NCBI GenBank assembly: GCA_963820775.1
Contig: CAWGBF010000001.1
Coordinates: forward strand, 62,001 to 126,000
From: Roseiarcus sp963820775
GTDB taxonomy: Bacteria > Pseudomonadota > Alphaproteobacteria > Rhizobiales > Beijerinckiaceae
Reading direction: 5' to 3'
DNA: 64,000 nucleotides
The position numbers and the translations under genes are program-made. Below the pieces are notes generated by a model that was not told the DNA's origin, ran no database searches, and saw only the letters and a program-made list of their open reading frames with translations. This document shows, piece after piece, positions 45,137-54,203 of the stretch. Position 1 is the stretch's first letter; the number at the start of each line of letters is the position of its first letter.

Positions 45137-46684
45137 CTAGTAGGTCGCGTCCGGCATAGACGCCTTGCGTTTGTCGATAAATTCGCGGATCGCCTCGTCC
45201 TTGGCGAGGTCGAGAGGCGGCGATTCGTACTCGGCCAACATCGACTTCCAAAGCGCGTTGGCGCGGGTGGCGGCGTCCTTCGAGCCCTCTTCACGCCATT
45301 GCTCGAACGAATTGTTGTCGGCGATATTCGATCGATAGAAAGCCGTCTCGAAATTCGCCTGGGTGTGGGCGCAGCCCAGGAAATGCCCCCCTGGCTCGAC
45401 TTGATGGAAGGCCTCCATCGCCTGGCCGTTGTCACTGAAGTCGACGCCCTTGGCGAGCACGTGCATCGCGCCGAGCTGATCGAAGTCGAGCACGAACTTC
45501 TCATAGGACGCGGTGAGGCCGCCCTCCATCCAGCCGGCGGCGTGAAGCACGAAGTTCGCGCCCGCCAGCACCGTCGGCAAAAGCGTTTGCGCGCTTTCGT
45601 AGGCCGCCTGCGCGTCCGGGATCTTCGAGGCGCAAAGCGAGCCGCCGGTGCGGAACGGCATTTTCATCCGTCGCGCAAGCTGGCCTGCGCCGAAGATCGC
45701 CAGCGCCGCCTCGGGCGTGCCAAAGGTGGGCGCGCCGGATTGCATCGAGAGCGTCGAGACGAAGGTTCCGAACACTACCGGCGCGCCGGGCCGGGTGAGC
45801 TGGCAGAACGCCGTCCCAGCCAGCACCTCGGCCAAAACCTGGGTCAGCGTGCCGGCGACCGTCACCGGGCTCATGGCGCCGGACAGTATGAACGGGGTGA
45901 TGATGCAAGCCTGATTTGAGCGCGCGTAGACTTCCGCCGCGCCGAGCATGCTCGCATCCCAGACCAGCGGAGAATTGGCGTTGATGAGGCTGGTCAGCAC
46001 CGTGTGGTCGCGCACGAACGCCTCGCCAAACAGAAGCTCGCAAATGCGCACGCTGTCCTCGGCGCGTTCGGGCTTCGTCACCGAGCCCATGAACGGCTTG
46101 TCCGAATATCTGAGATGCGCGTACACCATCTCGAAGTGCCGCTTGTTGACCGGCAGATCGACCGGCTCGCACACCGTGCCGCCGGAATGATGGATGTACG
46201 GGCTCAGGTAAGCGAGCTTGACGAAATTCTGGAAGTCTTCAAGCGTGCCGTAGCGGCGGCCCTTGTCGAGGTCGTGGACGAACGGCGATCCATAGTTGGG
46301 GGCGAACACCATCGCATCGCCGCCTATGAGCACGTTGCGCTCGGGGTTGCGCGCGTGCTGCACATATTGCGACGGCGTGGTGGCGCAGAGCTGCCTCGCC
46401 AGGCCGGGCGGAAAGCGCACCCGCTCGCCCTTGATGTCGCAACCCGCGCTGCGGAAAAGTTCGAGCGCGCGCGGAAACTCGCGAAACTCGACGCCGACTT
46501 CCTGAAGCAGCGTCTCGGCGTTGCGCTCGATCGTCTCCAGCCCCTCCTCGCTGACCATGTCGGTGAGCGGAATTTTGCGGGTGATGTAGGGGATGGAAGC
46601 GAGCGAGGCTTTCGCGCGCGCGCTTCGGCGCGCCTCGCGGCCACGACGCGGCTCTCTGGCGGCGGCCGGCGCGGCGTCAGACAT
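45137..46684 (-). CDS. MttB/MtgB-family trimethylamine/betaine methyltransferase (non-pyrrolysine)
   Basis: A 515-residue member of the MttB superfamily. It has RKIPLTDMVSEEGLETIERN, GVEFREFPRALELFRSAGCD, then core segments IHHSGGTVCEPVDLPVNKRH, SLINANSPLVWDASMLGAAE and GPAGCVLAD-unrelated SGAMSPVTVAGTLTQVLAEV. The frame has no internal amber codon, so it is the non-pyrrolysine type. Characterised relatives demethylate glycine betaine, carnitine or proline betaine with a corrinoid partner, none of which is visible here. ATG 46684 has GAGGAGAC 4-8 bp upstream. Together with ChoXWV and the DMGDH-type enzyme it suggests conversion of betaine to dimethylglycine. Confidence 0.87.
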   Translation of the reverse strand: MSDAAPAAAREPRRGREARRSARAKASLASIPYITRKIPLTDMVSEEGLETIERNAETLLQEVGVEFREFPRALELFRSAGCDIKGERVRFPPGLARQLCATTPSQYVQHARNPERNVLIGGDAMVFAPNYGSPFVHDLDKGRRYGTLEDFQNFVKLAYLSPYIHHSGGTVCEPVDLPVNKRHFEMVYAHLRYSDKPFMGSVTKPERAEDSVRICELLFGEAFVRDHTVLTSLINANSPLVWDASMLGAAEVYARSNQACIITPFILSGAMSPVTVAGTLTQVLAEVLAGTAFCQLTRPGAPVVFGTFVSTLSMQSGAPTFGTPEAALAIFGAGQLARRMKMPFRTGGSLCASKIPDAQAAYESAQTLLPTVLAGANFVLHAAGWMEGGLTASYEKFVLDFDQLGAMHVLAKGVDFSDNGQAMEAFHQVEPGGHFLGCAHTQANFETAFYRSNIADNNSFEQWREEGSKDAATRANALWKSMLAEYESPPLDLAKDEAIREFIDKRKASMPDATY

Positions 46685-46843
46685 CGGCGTCTCCTCGGGC
46701 GCGATCATGCGCGGTAATTCATGTCAGAACCCTTGCGCCAAGGCATTGGAGAATTGAACCCTCAAAATTCCGTTGCAGGCATCAAGTTCGGAAACCAAAT
46801 GCCCTGCTATTCGACGAACCGGGACGAGCCGCAACCGCGTAGG

Positions 46844-47260
46844 CTATCGCGCCTGCCAAGGGTCGAGAAGCAGGACGCCGCTGGACTCGAAGTCCCGGGT
46901 GTTGCGCGTGACCAGAGTGAGATCGCGGGTGAGCGCGGTCGCGGCGATCAGCATACCAATTACAGGAGGGTTTCCGCCTGCCGACAATTCGCCCCAACGC
47001 AAGGCTGTCGCTGTATCGATGGGCAAAATCCGGTCCGCGAAGTTGGTTGCGATGCCCTCGACCCATGTGCCGAGCTCGCTAGCCGCCAGAGGGTCGACGC
47101 GCCTCTTTAGGGCAACGCCTTTGCGCAGCTCTCCCAGCGTCAAAACGCTCAGAAACAGTCCTTCAGCGCCGGCCGCGGACAAGAACGCAATCACTCCGGC
47201 GTCGGGGCGAGACCTGCAGGTCTCAGAGATGACATTTGTATCGAGGAGATACCCCGTCAC
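46844..47260 (-). CDS. PIN-domain toxin (VapC/FitB-like) with a lost acidic residue
   Basis: A 138-residue PIN ribonuclease. Asp7 in YLLDTNVISET and Glu44 in TLGELRKGV are present, and the last part has LTLVTRNTRDFESSG with Asn/Asp. The third acidic position, usually Asp in PVIDxLIAATA, is Gly102 (NPPVIGMLIAATAL). That residue is part of the metal site, so nuclease activity may be weakened or lost. It follows the antitoxin gene with a 6-bp gap. Confidence 0.88.
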   Translation of the reverse strand: MTGYLLDTNVISETCRSRPDAGVIAFLSAAGAEGLFLSVLTLGELRKGVALKRRVDPLAASELGTWVEGIATNFADRILPIDTATALRWGELSAGGNPPVIGMLIAATALTRDLTLVTRNTRDFESSGVLLLDPWQAR

Positions 47261-47266
47261 CGAAAT

Positions 47267-47512
47267 TCAAAGCTCAATGTTCCGGCCCACATCTTGAGTG
47301 CGCTCGATCGTGAAGTCATCGACCTTCGGACCATCCAAGAGGTAGGATTTGAAATCCGGGCGATGCGCGGCAAGGACTCGATAGTCTTCGATCGACAACA
47401 CGACAGCACGCTCCTTGCCGTGTTTAGTGATCATCTGAGGTCCCTCGGCCCGCGCACGCTCAATCACTTCGCTGAGCCGAGTTTTTGCATCCTGGACCTG
47501 CCACGTCGCCAT
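47267..47512 (-). CDS. Phd/YefM-family antitoxin
   Basis: An 81-residue DNA-binding antitoxin. N-terminal MATWQVQDAKTRLSEVIERA is the Phd fold start; PQMITKHGKERAVVLSIEDY follows. The C-terminal tail (DGPKVDDFTIERTQDVGRNI) would wrap the partner PIN toxin 6 bp downstream. The pair is probably autoregulated. Confidence 0.9.
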   Translation of the reverse strand: MATWQVQDAKTRLSEVIERARAEGPQMITKHGKERAVVLSIEDYRVLAAHRPDFKSYLLDGPKVDDFTIERTQDVGRNIEL

Positions 47513-47591
47513 GCGAGAAAACCTTCCGTCCTGTCTGACTAGAATAACGTTGATCTAGTTGAAATGCAATCTTTATCGCGCGAAGCCAACC

Positions 47592-49274
47592 TCACCTCTG
47601 CTTCGTCTCCCATTCCGAGGCGACATAATACGGTGCGTTCGAGGCGGGCAGCGGGTCGAGGCCACGGATGATGTCGGCCGCTTTCTCAGCCAGCATGATC
47701 GTCGGCGCGTTAAGATTGCCGTTGGTGATCGAAGGCATGATCGACGAATCGACGACACGCAGCGCCTCGACGCCAATCACTCGGGTTTCGGGATCGGTGA
47801 CAGCGAACGGGTCAGCCGGCGACCCCATCTTGCAAGTGCCGGATGGGTGGTAGGCGGTATCGATATGGTCGCGCACGAAGGCGTCGATCGCCTCGTCGCT
47901 GACGCGATCGGCGCCTGGCTGAATTTCGCGGCCCCGATAGGGATCGAAGGCGCGCTGGGCGAAGATCTCGCGCGTCAGCCGCACGCAAGCGCGCGTCTCG
48001 ATCCAGTCCTCGGGATGGCTCATGTAGTTGAACTGGATCCGCGGCGGTTCGGCCGGATCGGGAGACTTCAATCGCACGGAGCCACGGCTTTTCGACCGCA
48101 TTGGCCCGACATGCGCCTGGAAGCCGTGCTCGCGCGCCAGCAGCGAGCCGTCATAGGCGACGGCCATTGGCAGGAAATGGAACTGGATGTCGGGATAGCG
48201 GACCCCGGCGCGCGAGCGGATGAAGCCGCCAGCTTCGAAATGATTGGAGGCGCCGAGACCGCTTCCGCGCGCGAGCCACTCAGCCCCGATGAGGGCGCGC
48301 CTGAAGAGGCCGGTATGCGAAAACAGCGTGATCGGTTGCTTTGATGCGACCTGGAAGGTGAATTCGAGATGGTCCTGCAGGTTTTCGCCAACGCCGGGCC
48401 GGTCGGCAATGACGTCGATCCCAAGAGCGCGCAGTTCCCCCGCCGGCCCCACGCCCGACAGCTTCAACAATTGCGGCGAATTGATCGGGCCGCCGCACAG
48501 GATGACCTCGCGCCGCGCCCTCGCCGTTTGCTCGCGCCCGCGCTGCCGGTAGCGGACGCCGACCGCGCGGCGCCCATCGAAGGCGATCTGGGTCGCGAGC
48601 GCGTGGGTGGCCACTTCGAGGTTGGGGCGTTTCATCGCGGGCCTAAGATAGGCGTTGGCGGTCGACCAGCGCACGCCGTCCCGGATCGTCATACCAAGTG
48701 GGCCGAAGCCCTCTTGCCGCTCACCGTTGAGGTCGGCGGTGACGGCATAGCCCGCCTGTCGCCCAGCCTCGATGAAAGCGTCGTAGAGAGGGTTCCGTTT
48801 ATGCCCGTGCGCCGTCGTCAGCGGTCCGGCGTCGCCGCGATAGGCGTCGCCTGGCCCACGAAAGCTCTCCGCCCGACGAAAGTAGGGCAGCACGTTTCGA
48901 TATCCCCAGCCCTTCGCGCCCTCCTCCTCCCAGCGCTCGAAATCGAGCGGATGCCCTCGAACGTAAACCATGCCATTGATCGAAGACGAGCCGCCAAGAA
49001 CCTTGCCGCGGGGACAGGCGATGCGCCGTCCGCCCAGATGCGGCTCGGGCTCGCTTAGGTAGCCCCAATTGTAGGTCTTGGAGTTCATCGGGATCGATAG
49101 CGCGGCGGGCATCTGGATGAACAACGAGCGGTCGGATCCGCCATATTCAAGCACGAGCACGCTCGAGCGGCCGTCTTCGGTCAGCCGGTCGGCGAGCACG
49201 CAGCCCGCGGAGCCCGCGCCGACGATAATGTGATCGAAAGCCTCACCATCCATTCGAGAAACACGCTCATTCAA
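47592..49274 (-). CDS. betA: GMC oxidoreductase, choline dehydrogenase-like
   Basis: A 560-residue FAD-containing alcohol dehydrogenase. The N-terminus has DHIIVGAGSAGCVLADRLTE, then RGKVLGGSSSINGMVYVRGH (GMC signature 1) and EVILCGGPINSPQLLKLSGV (signature 2). The C-terminal catalytic His/Asn pair sits in DTAYHPSGTCKMGSPADPF and ITNGNLNAPTIMLAEKAA. In Rhizobiales such genes next to quaternary-amine uptake usually are BetA, which oxidises choline to betaine aldehyde. Betaine aldehyde dehydrogenase (betB) and the BetI regulator are not here. An alternative start is ATG 49253. Confidence 0.85.
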   Translation of the reverse strand: MNERVSRMDGEAFDHIIVGAGSAGCVLADRLTEDGRSSVLVLEYGGSDRSLFIQMPAALSIPMNSKTYNWGYLSEPEPHLGGRRIACPRGKVLGGSSSINGMVYVRGHPLDFERWEEEGAKGWGYRNVLPYFRRAESFRGPGDAYRGDAGPLTTAHGHKRNPLYDAFIEAGRQAGYAVTADLNGERQEGFGPLGMTIRDGVRWSTANAYLRPAMKRPNLEVATHALATQIAFDGRRAVGVRYRQRGREQTARARREVILCGGPINSPQLLKLSGVGPAGELRALGIDVIADRPGVGENLQDHLEFTFQVASKQPITLFSHTGLFRRALIGAEWLARGSGLGASNHFEAGGFIRSRAGVRYPDIQFHFLPMAVAYDGSLLAREHGFQAHVGPMRSKSRGSVRLKSPDPAEPPRIQFNYMSHPEDWIETRACVRLTREIFAQRAFDPYRGREIQPGADRVSDEAIDAFVRDHIDTAYHPSGTCKMGSPADPFAVTDPETRVIGVEALRVVDSSIMPSITNGNLNAPTIMLAEKAADIIRGLDPLPASNAPYYVASEWETKQR

Positions 49275-49397
49275 CCCGTCGCTTCAGTTCCGAATATGCT
49301 TCGGGGCCAAGCAATGCGACATGATTTTTCTGATGGAACCCCAACACGAAGATTGCGCCCGACTAGGGGGTCAATCTCGGGCGAGAGTGACGCGGCG

Positions 49398-50034
49398 CTA
49401 TTGCGCCGTCCGCTCGCCGCTATTGAGATTTCTCGCAATAAACGCCATTCGCATGAGATGAGAAATGTTGCGGGCTTGCATCTTCTGGATAACGGCGGCC
49501 CTGTGATGTTCGGCCGTCCTGGAGCTGATGCGCAACTGGTGCGCGATGAGCTTGGTCGGCAACCCCTCCAACAGAAGGGCGAGCACCTCCCGCTCGCGCT
49601 GTGTCAGCAACGCTTGCCGGGCCTTGAATCCCTTCATTTCGCGTGGGGGATCACCAGTTTCGTCGCTGCGCGACAAGGCTTCCTCGACGGTCGCCAGCAG
49701 CGCCTCGGCGTCGAACGGTTTTTGGACAAAATGGAAGGCCCCGGCCTTCATCGCCAAGACTGCCGTCGGCACGTCGCCATACGCCGTTATCATGATGATC
49801 GTCGAATCTGTGGTCGCGGCGACGATACGCCTTAGAAGTTCGATGCCGCTCATACCGGGAAGCTGGTTATCGAGGAGGATGCAAGCCGGGTCCTTCAGGG
49901 GATTTGAGGTCATGTAGTCTTCGGCCGAGCCATAGGTTCGCGAACTCGATCTGAGCGGTCGACAGCAACAAGGTTAGCGCGTCCCGCACCTCGGCCTCAT
50001 CATCGACGATATGCACGCAACGTTCATGCAGCAT
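49398..50034 (-). pseudogene. FixJ/NarL-type response regulator, one frameshift
   Basis: A regulator of about 210 residues. From ATG 50034 it reads MLHERCVHIVDDEAEVRDAL with the acidic pair. Near 49937 the frame slips from IEFANL to YGSAEDYMTSNPLKDP. The phospho-acceptor Asp is in ACILLDNQLPGMSGIELL, the Thr/Lys in IMITAYGDVPTAVL and FVQKPFDAEALLAT. The C-terminal LuxR HTH is LTQREREVLALLLEGLPTKL, then AEHHRAAVIQKMQARN. One base restores it, so it may be intact. It overlaps the kinase stop (50024) by 11 bp, so the pair is co-translated. Confidence 0.85.
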
Positions 50035-51733
50035 TGTGTTCGCATCCATTGATCGGCAGCTCGACCACAAATCGCGCACCCCCGGTCGTGATAGGCTCCC
50101 ACCAGAGGCGGCCAGCGTGCCTCTGAACGATCCGCCGGCTTAGGTGCAAGCCTAACCCCATGCCTCGCGGCTTGGTTGTCTGATAGGCGTCAAAAATGTT
50201 GTCCGCGAGGTCCGGGGCCACCCCATAGCCATTGTCCTCGACCCTGAGCGTGATTGCGTTGTCTTTGGCGGCGACCCGCATGGTCACGCGCCCGCGCGCG
50301 TCCGATCGCTCTGCAGCAGCGTCAATCGCATTGGCGACGAGATTGATCAGGACTTGCTCAATCTGGACCCCGTCCGCCTCGACCAGAGGGACGAGACCCT
50401 GGCTTTCAACCTCGACCAGAACGCCGCGCGCGGCTGCTTCCTCTCGACACAGCTCGCCAATCTTGTCCGCAAGCGCGCGGACATCGACCGCCGACAAGTT
50501 CAAGTTGCCATTCGAGACGAAATCGCGAATGCGCTCCAGAACCTCGCGAGCCCGCTGCGCCTCCGCCTCCGCCTTGATCAGCGCATCCATGACTGGCTCA
50601 CTCGCAGGGCTCGCCTGAAGCAATCGCCGTGCGGCATGCAGGTATGTCCCCACGGTCGACAACGGCTGGCTGACTTCGTGAGCGAGCGCCATCCCCATCG
50701 CGCCGGCCCGGGCGTTGGACACCATTCGAGCCAGCTCCCTCTTTTGTTCACGCAGGCGCAGGGCGGCGTCCTGGCGCTCCGTGGTGACCGCGCCAAGCAG
50801 CAAGCCGGTGATCGAAAGCACCAGCATCAACAATTGGAGTATGGCGAAATCCGTCGTGTTGTAGCCGACGAACGCGGTGAGAACGGCAAGGGTCAGCTGA
50901 ATCGTCACCAACGCAAGCGCAACGCCCGCGTACCCTTCCCGCATCGCCACCCAGATGACCGGCAAGAAAAGAAGATTAAACAGATAGTATAGTTTGTCAC
51001 CGACCCCCACGAGCGCCGCGAATCCAAGACCTATTCCCAGTACGAAGATGAAAATCGTGAACAACGTATAGCCGGACCAGCGCCACGGCGGCGACGAGTA
51101 TGCGAGGGCGGCTGTCGTCGCTGGTATGACCGTGACGATCCCAAGCGCCTCGCCGATCCAGCAATGGACCATCGCGACAAAGACCTTATCCGACGACAAT
51201 CCACCGCCCAGATACAGCACCCCACAATAGATAAACGCCGAGAAAGCCGCGCCCACTGGGACAAGAAGCAGGAACGCCACCACATCTGGCAATCGGAACT
51301 GCCTGATGTTGAATTTCAGCGTATTCTTGAGAACGAGAGCAAGACCGACATAGGTCATGGTCAAACTGAGTTCCGCCGCCATGGTCACGCCAAGGCCGCG
51401 ATGAAGCCCAGCGATCGACAAGTCGACCAGAACCGCGGCCAGGAAAACGAAGGGAGCAAAGGCAATGTTCTCGATCAGCAGCGCCAGACTCAAACCATCG
51501 TCGGGGCTCCATAACGTAATCCCGAGGCGATCGAATTCATGCCACTCTGTCAGAAGGTTAAGCGAAAAATAGACGGCTATGAATGCGACGCCGATCGCCC
51601 AAAACCTGGAACGACCCACGGCCAAGCCGGCCCAAGACCGGTGAGACTGCAGCGGCATGTCATGCGCATTCATGAGGGCCATTTCCATCCCCGAACTGCA
51701 GGAGAATGATATGGCGCTTTGTTTCGAATTCAA
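50024..51733 (-). CDS. MASE1-domain sensor histidine kinase
   Basis: A membrane kinase of up to 569 residues. Residues 45-320 form a MASE1-type sensor with about eight TMs (e.g. FWAIGVAFIAVYFSLNLLTE; FLPVIWVAMREGYAGVALAL). The phospho-acceptor H-box is ALAHEVSQPLSTVGTYLHAA. The ATPase domain has N-box LINLVANAIDAAAERS, G1 VEDNGYGVAPDLADNIFDAY and G2 TKPRGMGLGLHLSRRIVQRH. The stop overlaps the start of the FixJ-type regulator. The start could also be ATG 51688. The signal is not evident; adjacency to betA is suggestive only. Confidence 0.9.
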   Translation of the reverse strand: MNSKQSAISFSCSSGMEMALMNAHDMPLQSHRSWAGLAVGRSRFWAIGVAFIAVYFSLNLLTEWHEFDRLGITLWSPDDGLSLALLIENIAFAPFVFLAAVLVDLSIAGLHRGLGVTMAAELSLTMTYVGLALVLKNTLKFNIRQFRLPDVVAFLLLVPVGAAFSAFIYCGVLYLGGGLSSDKVFVAMVHCWIGEALGIVTVIPATTAALAYSSPPWRWSGYTLFTIFIFVLGIGLGFAALVGVGDKLYYLFNLLFLPVIWVAMREGYAGVALALVTIQLTLAVLTAFVGYNTTDFAILQLLMLVLSITGLLLGAVTTERQDAALRLREQKRELARMVSNARAGAMGMALAHEVSQPLSTVGTYLHAARRLLQASPASEPVMDALIKAEAEAQRAREVLERIRDFVSNGNLNLSAVDVRALADKIGELCREEAAARGVLVEVESQGLVPLVEADGVQIEQVLINLVANAIDAAAERSDARGRVTMRVAAKDNAITLRVEDNGYGVAPDLADNIFDAYQTTKPRGMGLGLHLSRRIVQRHAGRLWWEPITTGGARFVVELPINGCEHNAA

Positions 51734-51835
51734 ACTCGCTTGAGATAGGTAGTTTTACTTATCGCCATTCTTTTTAACCTAAGGGCGCCGTAACCTGCCG
51801 GGCGGTCCACGCCGCGCGAGCGCGCGGTCCGCGGT

Positions 51836-51876
51836 CGATGGCGCCGAGCGCTCGGCGGCGCCCAGCGCTCGGCGCC
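51836..51876. repeat. GC-rich hairpin upstream of ddl
   Basis: The perfect palindrome CCGAGCGCTCGG (about 51844-51855) lies inside a larger arm pair, GGCGCCGAGCGCT and AGCGCTCGGCGCC, giving alternative stem-loops. It is in the 240-bp gap between the kinase and ddl, which otherwise shows no gene. It could end transcription from either side or shape the ddl leader. Confidence 0.5.
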
Positions 51877-51975
51877 TTGCCCATCGCTTGCGCTGACGGG
51901 CTCATCGACGCCGGTTGACCAATCCCACCCCTTTCGGCGAAGTCCCGCCAAACGGCTTGATTCGGAGATCGCGAC

Positions 51976-53082
51976 ATGGCCGAAAGACTGCGCGTCGCAC
52001 TGCTGTTCGGCGGCCGCTCAGCCGAGCACGACGTGTCCGTCATGTCAGCGGGCAACGTATTCCGGGCGCTCGACCCGGCGCGCTATGACACAATTCCGAT
52101 CGGCATAACCCGGCGCGGCGCCTGGCTCCTCTGCTCACTTAAAGGCGGCGCCTTTCCGGCCTCCGTTCCCGAGAGCGGACCGGCCGTCGTCCTTGTTCCG
52201 GGCGGCGCCGGCCGCCTCGCCATCCTTCCAGAGACGGATGCGGAGGCGCCCGACTTGTCGCGCTCGGCCGACGTCGTGTTCCCGGTTCTGCATGGCCCCT
52301 TCGGCGAGGATGGAACGATCCAGGGCGTCGCCGAAATCGCGGGCGCGCCCTATGTCGGTTCCGGCGTCCTCGGCTCGGCCGTTGCGATGGACAAGGATGT
52401 CGCCAAACGTCTGATGCGCGACAGCGGCCTGCCAATCGCGCGCTTCTTAAGTTTTGCGCTGGGGGACAAACCGGCCTTCGAGGCGGTCGTCGCCGAGCTC
52501 GGCGGTCCGGTGTTCGTCAAGCCGGCTAGCCTTGGCTCGTCAGTCGGCGTGAGCAAGGCAGGGACGGCGAAGGAATTCGCTGAGGCGATCGCTGAGGCGT
52601 TTCGGCATGACCGCAAGATCCTGGTCGAGGAATATGTCCGCGGTCGCGAGATTGAGTGCGGCGTTCTCGAGGACGAGGACGGTTCGCTCACCGCCTCGCC
52701 GGCCGGCGAGATCGTGCCAAGCAACCGCCACGGCTTCTACACCTACGAGGCCAAATACCTCGACGATGAAGGCGCCGCGATCAAGGTCCCGGCTGACCTC
52801 GCCCCCGACGTGAGCGACAAGGTTCGCAAGCTGTCGATCGAGGCTTTTCGCGCGCTCGGCTGCGAGAGCATGGCCCGCATAGACTTTTTTTTGCGCGAGG
52901 ACGGCGGCCTGATCGTCAATGAGGTGAACACCCTGCCCGGCTTCACCAACATCAGCATGTACCCGAAGGTGATGGAGGCGCTCGGGATCAGCTATTCCGA
53001 GCTGGTCGACCGCCTCATTCGTCACGCTCTGGCGCGCGCAGGCTTGAGGGCGGAAAAGGCACAGGCGCGAATGCGGGCTTGA
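51976..53082 (+). CDS. ddl: D-alanine--D-alanine ligase
   Basis: A 368-residue ATP-grasp ligase for peptidoglycan precursors. Signatures are VALLFGGRSAEHDVSVMSAG, VFPVLHGPFGEDGTIQGVAE, FVKPASLGSSVGVSKAGTAK, the late ARIDFFLREDGGLIVNEVNT and LPGFTNISMYPKVMEALG. It includes the (K/R)HGFYTYEAKYLDD insertion of the VanA/DdlA-like branch. This is a stand-alone copy away from the mur/fts cluster, so the genome may carry another. Confidence 0.94.
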   Translation: MAERLRVALLFGGRSAEHDVSVMSAGNVFRALDPARYDTIPIGITRRGAWLLCSLKGGAFPASVPESGPAVVLVPGGAGRLAILPETDAEAPDLSRSADVVFPVLHGPFGEDGTIQGVAEIAGAPYVGSGVLGSAVAMDKDVAKRLMRDSGLPIARFLSFALGDKPAFEAVVAELGGPVFVKPASLGSSVGVSKAGTAKEFAEAIAEAFRHDRKILVEEYVRGREIECGVLEDEDGSLTASPAGEIVPSNRHGFYTYEAKYLDDEGAAIKVPADLAPDVSDKVRKLSIEAFRALGCESMARIDFFLREDGGLIVNEVNTLPGFTNISMYPKVMEALGISYSELVDRLIRHALARAGLRAEKAQARMRA

Positions 53083-53202
53083 TTGCGCTCTCGCTCAAGA
53101 TTCGATCTCGAGACCGCGGCCTCGCTGGCGCTGTCTCGACCGATCATGAGCAGCGAGCCGAGCACGAATCGTAACAAACGCCCCCGTCCGCGTCGAAGCC
53201 AT

Positions 53203-53739
53203 ATGGTGACGTTCGCCTCTGCATTCCGCCGACTGGCTTTCGCTCCGCTTCCGGGGCCGCCGGGTTTGTTCGCGTTGCCGCTTCGGCTCATCGTCGGCTA
53301 CGGATTTCTCGAGCATGGCTCCGCCAAGCTCGCTCGTGGTCCAGACGTCTTCATTGGCATCTTGCACGCGATCGGCATGCCATTCGCATTTTTTCTGGGC
53401 TGGGCGACGATCGTCGTAGAGATGGTTGGCGGAGCGCTTATCCTCTTGGGAGCCATTGTGCCTTTAGCCTCCGCGCCGATGATCGTCGTGCTGCTCGTCG
53501 CAATATTCACCGTCCATCGTCCCAACGGATTCAGCTCGATCAAACTGCTCGCCTACGACGGCTCGGGCGCGCATTTCGGACCGCCCGGCTACGAGACCGA
53601 CCTGCTTTATATCGCCGCTCTGCTCGCGCTATGTTTCGGCGGCGCCGGGCCGCTCTCCCTGGATGGCTATGTCAGCGCGCGCCGGACTGTTAATCGGAAC
53701 ACGGAGGCGGGACCTGCCGCTATCCTCGACCGCACGTAA
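53203..53739 (+). CDS. DoxX family membrane protein
   Basis: A 178-residue inner-membrane protein. It shows the DoxX start FALPLRLIVGYGFLEHGSAK, then four helices: FAFFLGWATIVVEMVGGALI, LLGAIVPLASAPMIVVLLVA, and a last LLYIAALLALCFGGAGPLSL. The motif FTVHRPNGFSSIKLLAYDG lies between helices 3 and 4. I chose ATG 53203 because homology begins there; the frame runs back to the ddl stop. Function in relatives is redox or thiosulfate-linked but not settled. Confidence 0.85.
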   Translation: MVTFASAFRRLAFAPLPGPPGLFALPLRLIVGYGFLEHGSAKLARGPDVFIGILHAIGMPFAFFLGWATIVVEMVGGALILLGAIVPLASAPMIVVLLVAIFTVHRPNGFSSIKLLAYDGSGAHFGPPGYETDLLYIAALLALCFGGAGPLSLDGYVSARRTVNRNTEAGPAAILDRT

Positions 53740-53820
53740 GTCGAGCGCTTCGCTGATCGGCGCCTTGCGCTCGCGATGAAGCGCGGGAATGTTGTCACAA
53801 GACCTGGAGGAGGAAATTTG

Positions 53821-54203
53821 GTGAGCGACAGCCTGGCCCACATGTCGAAGGGCGCGTCGAGTGATCTTGCCGGCGTGTTCGTCGCCATGCCGGAAGACGC
53901 GCTCGATGGGTCGATTGACGCCGTCGTCGCGCTCGGGCTTGGGCGCGAAGGATTGCAGATGCGGCCTGAACGGCGCTGGTCACCGCCCAAACCGGAGGCG
54001 GACTCGCCAAGGAAGTCGACATCGTCACGGTCATTCCCGCTCAGACTATGCGAACGAAAGGCGGCGAGCTCTCCGTCCTGCCGATGGGCTCGCTGTTCGA
54101 GACCGCACTGATGATCGCCTTCGAACTGGCGATTCTCAAGGTTCGACGGCGCTTGGCCGAGACTTCAGAGACGATGCGCGCGCGGCATACGGATCTGGAA
54201 TGA
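53821..54203 (+). pseudogene. Remnant of a SIS-domain 6-phospho-3-hexuloisomerase-like gene
   Basis: From GTG 53821, with GGAGGAGG 6-13 bp upstream, the sequence reads MSDSLAHMSKGASSDLAGVF and goes on to LGLGREGLQMR, the start of the SIS domain. It then jumps frame near 53965 into LVTAQTGGGLAKEVDIVTVI, PAQTMRTKGGELSVLPMGSL and FETALMIAFELAILK, ending TMRARHTDLE at the TGA 54201-54203. The middle of the SIS domain (about 60-70 residues) is missing, so an internal deletion joined the two ends. The family interconverts hexulose-6-phosphates. This is another sugar gene lost by deletion. Confidence 0.75.

Noticed and set aside
43771..45504. A 577-residue open frame on the minus strand opposite the secreted esterase
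   Set aside because: It has an Arg/Val-biased shadow composition and no motifs. The plus-strand frame has a signal peptide and hydrolase motifs, and MttB occupies the 3' part.
45137..46684. Pyrrolysine-containing MttB
   Set aside because: The frame contains no internal TAG, and no pyl genes are near.
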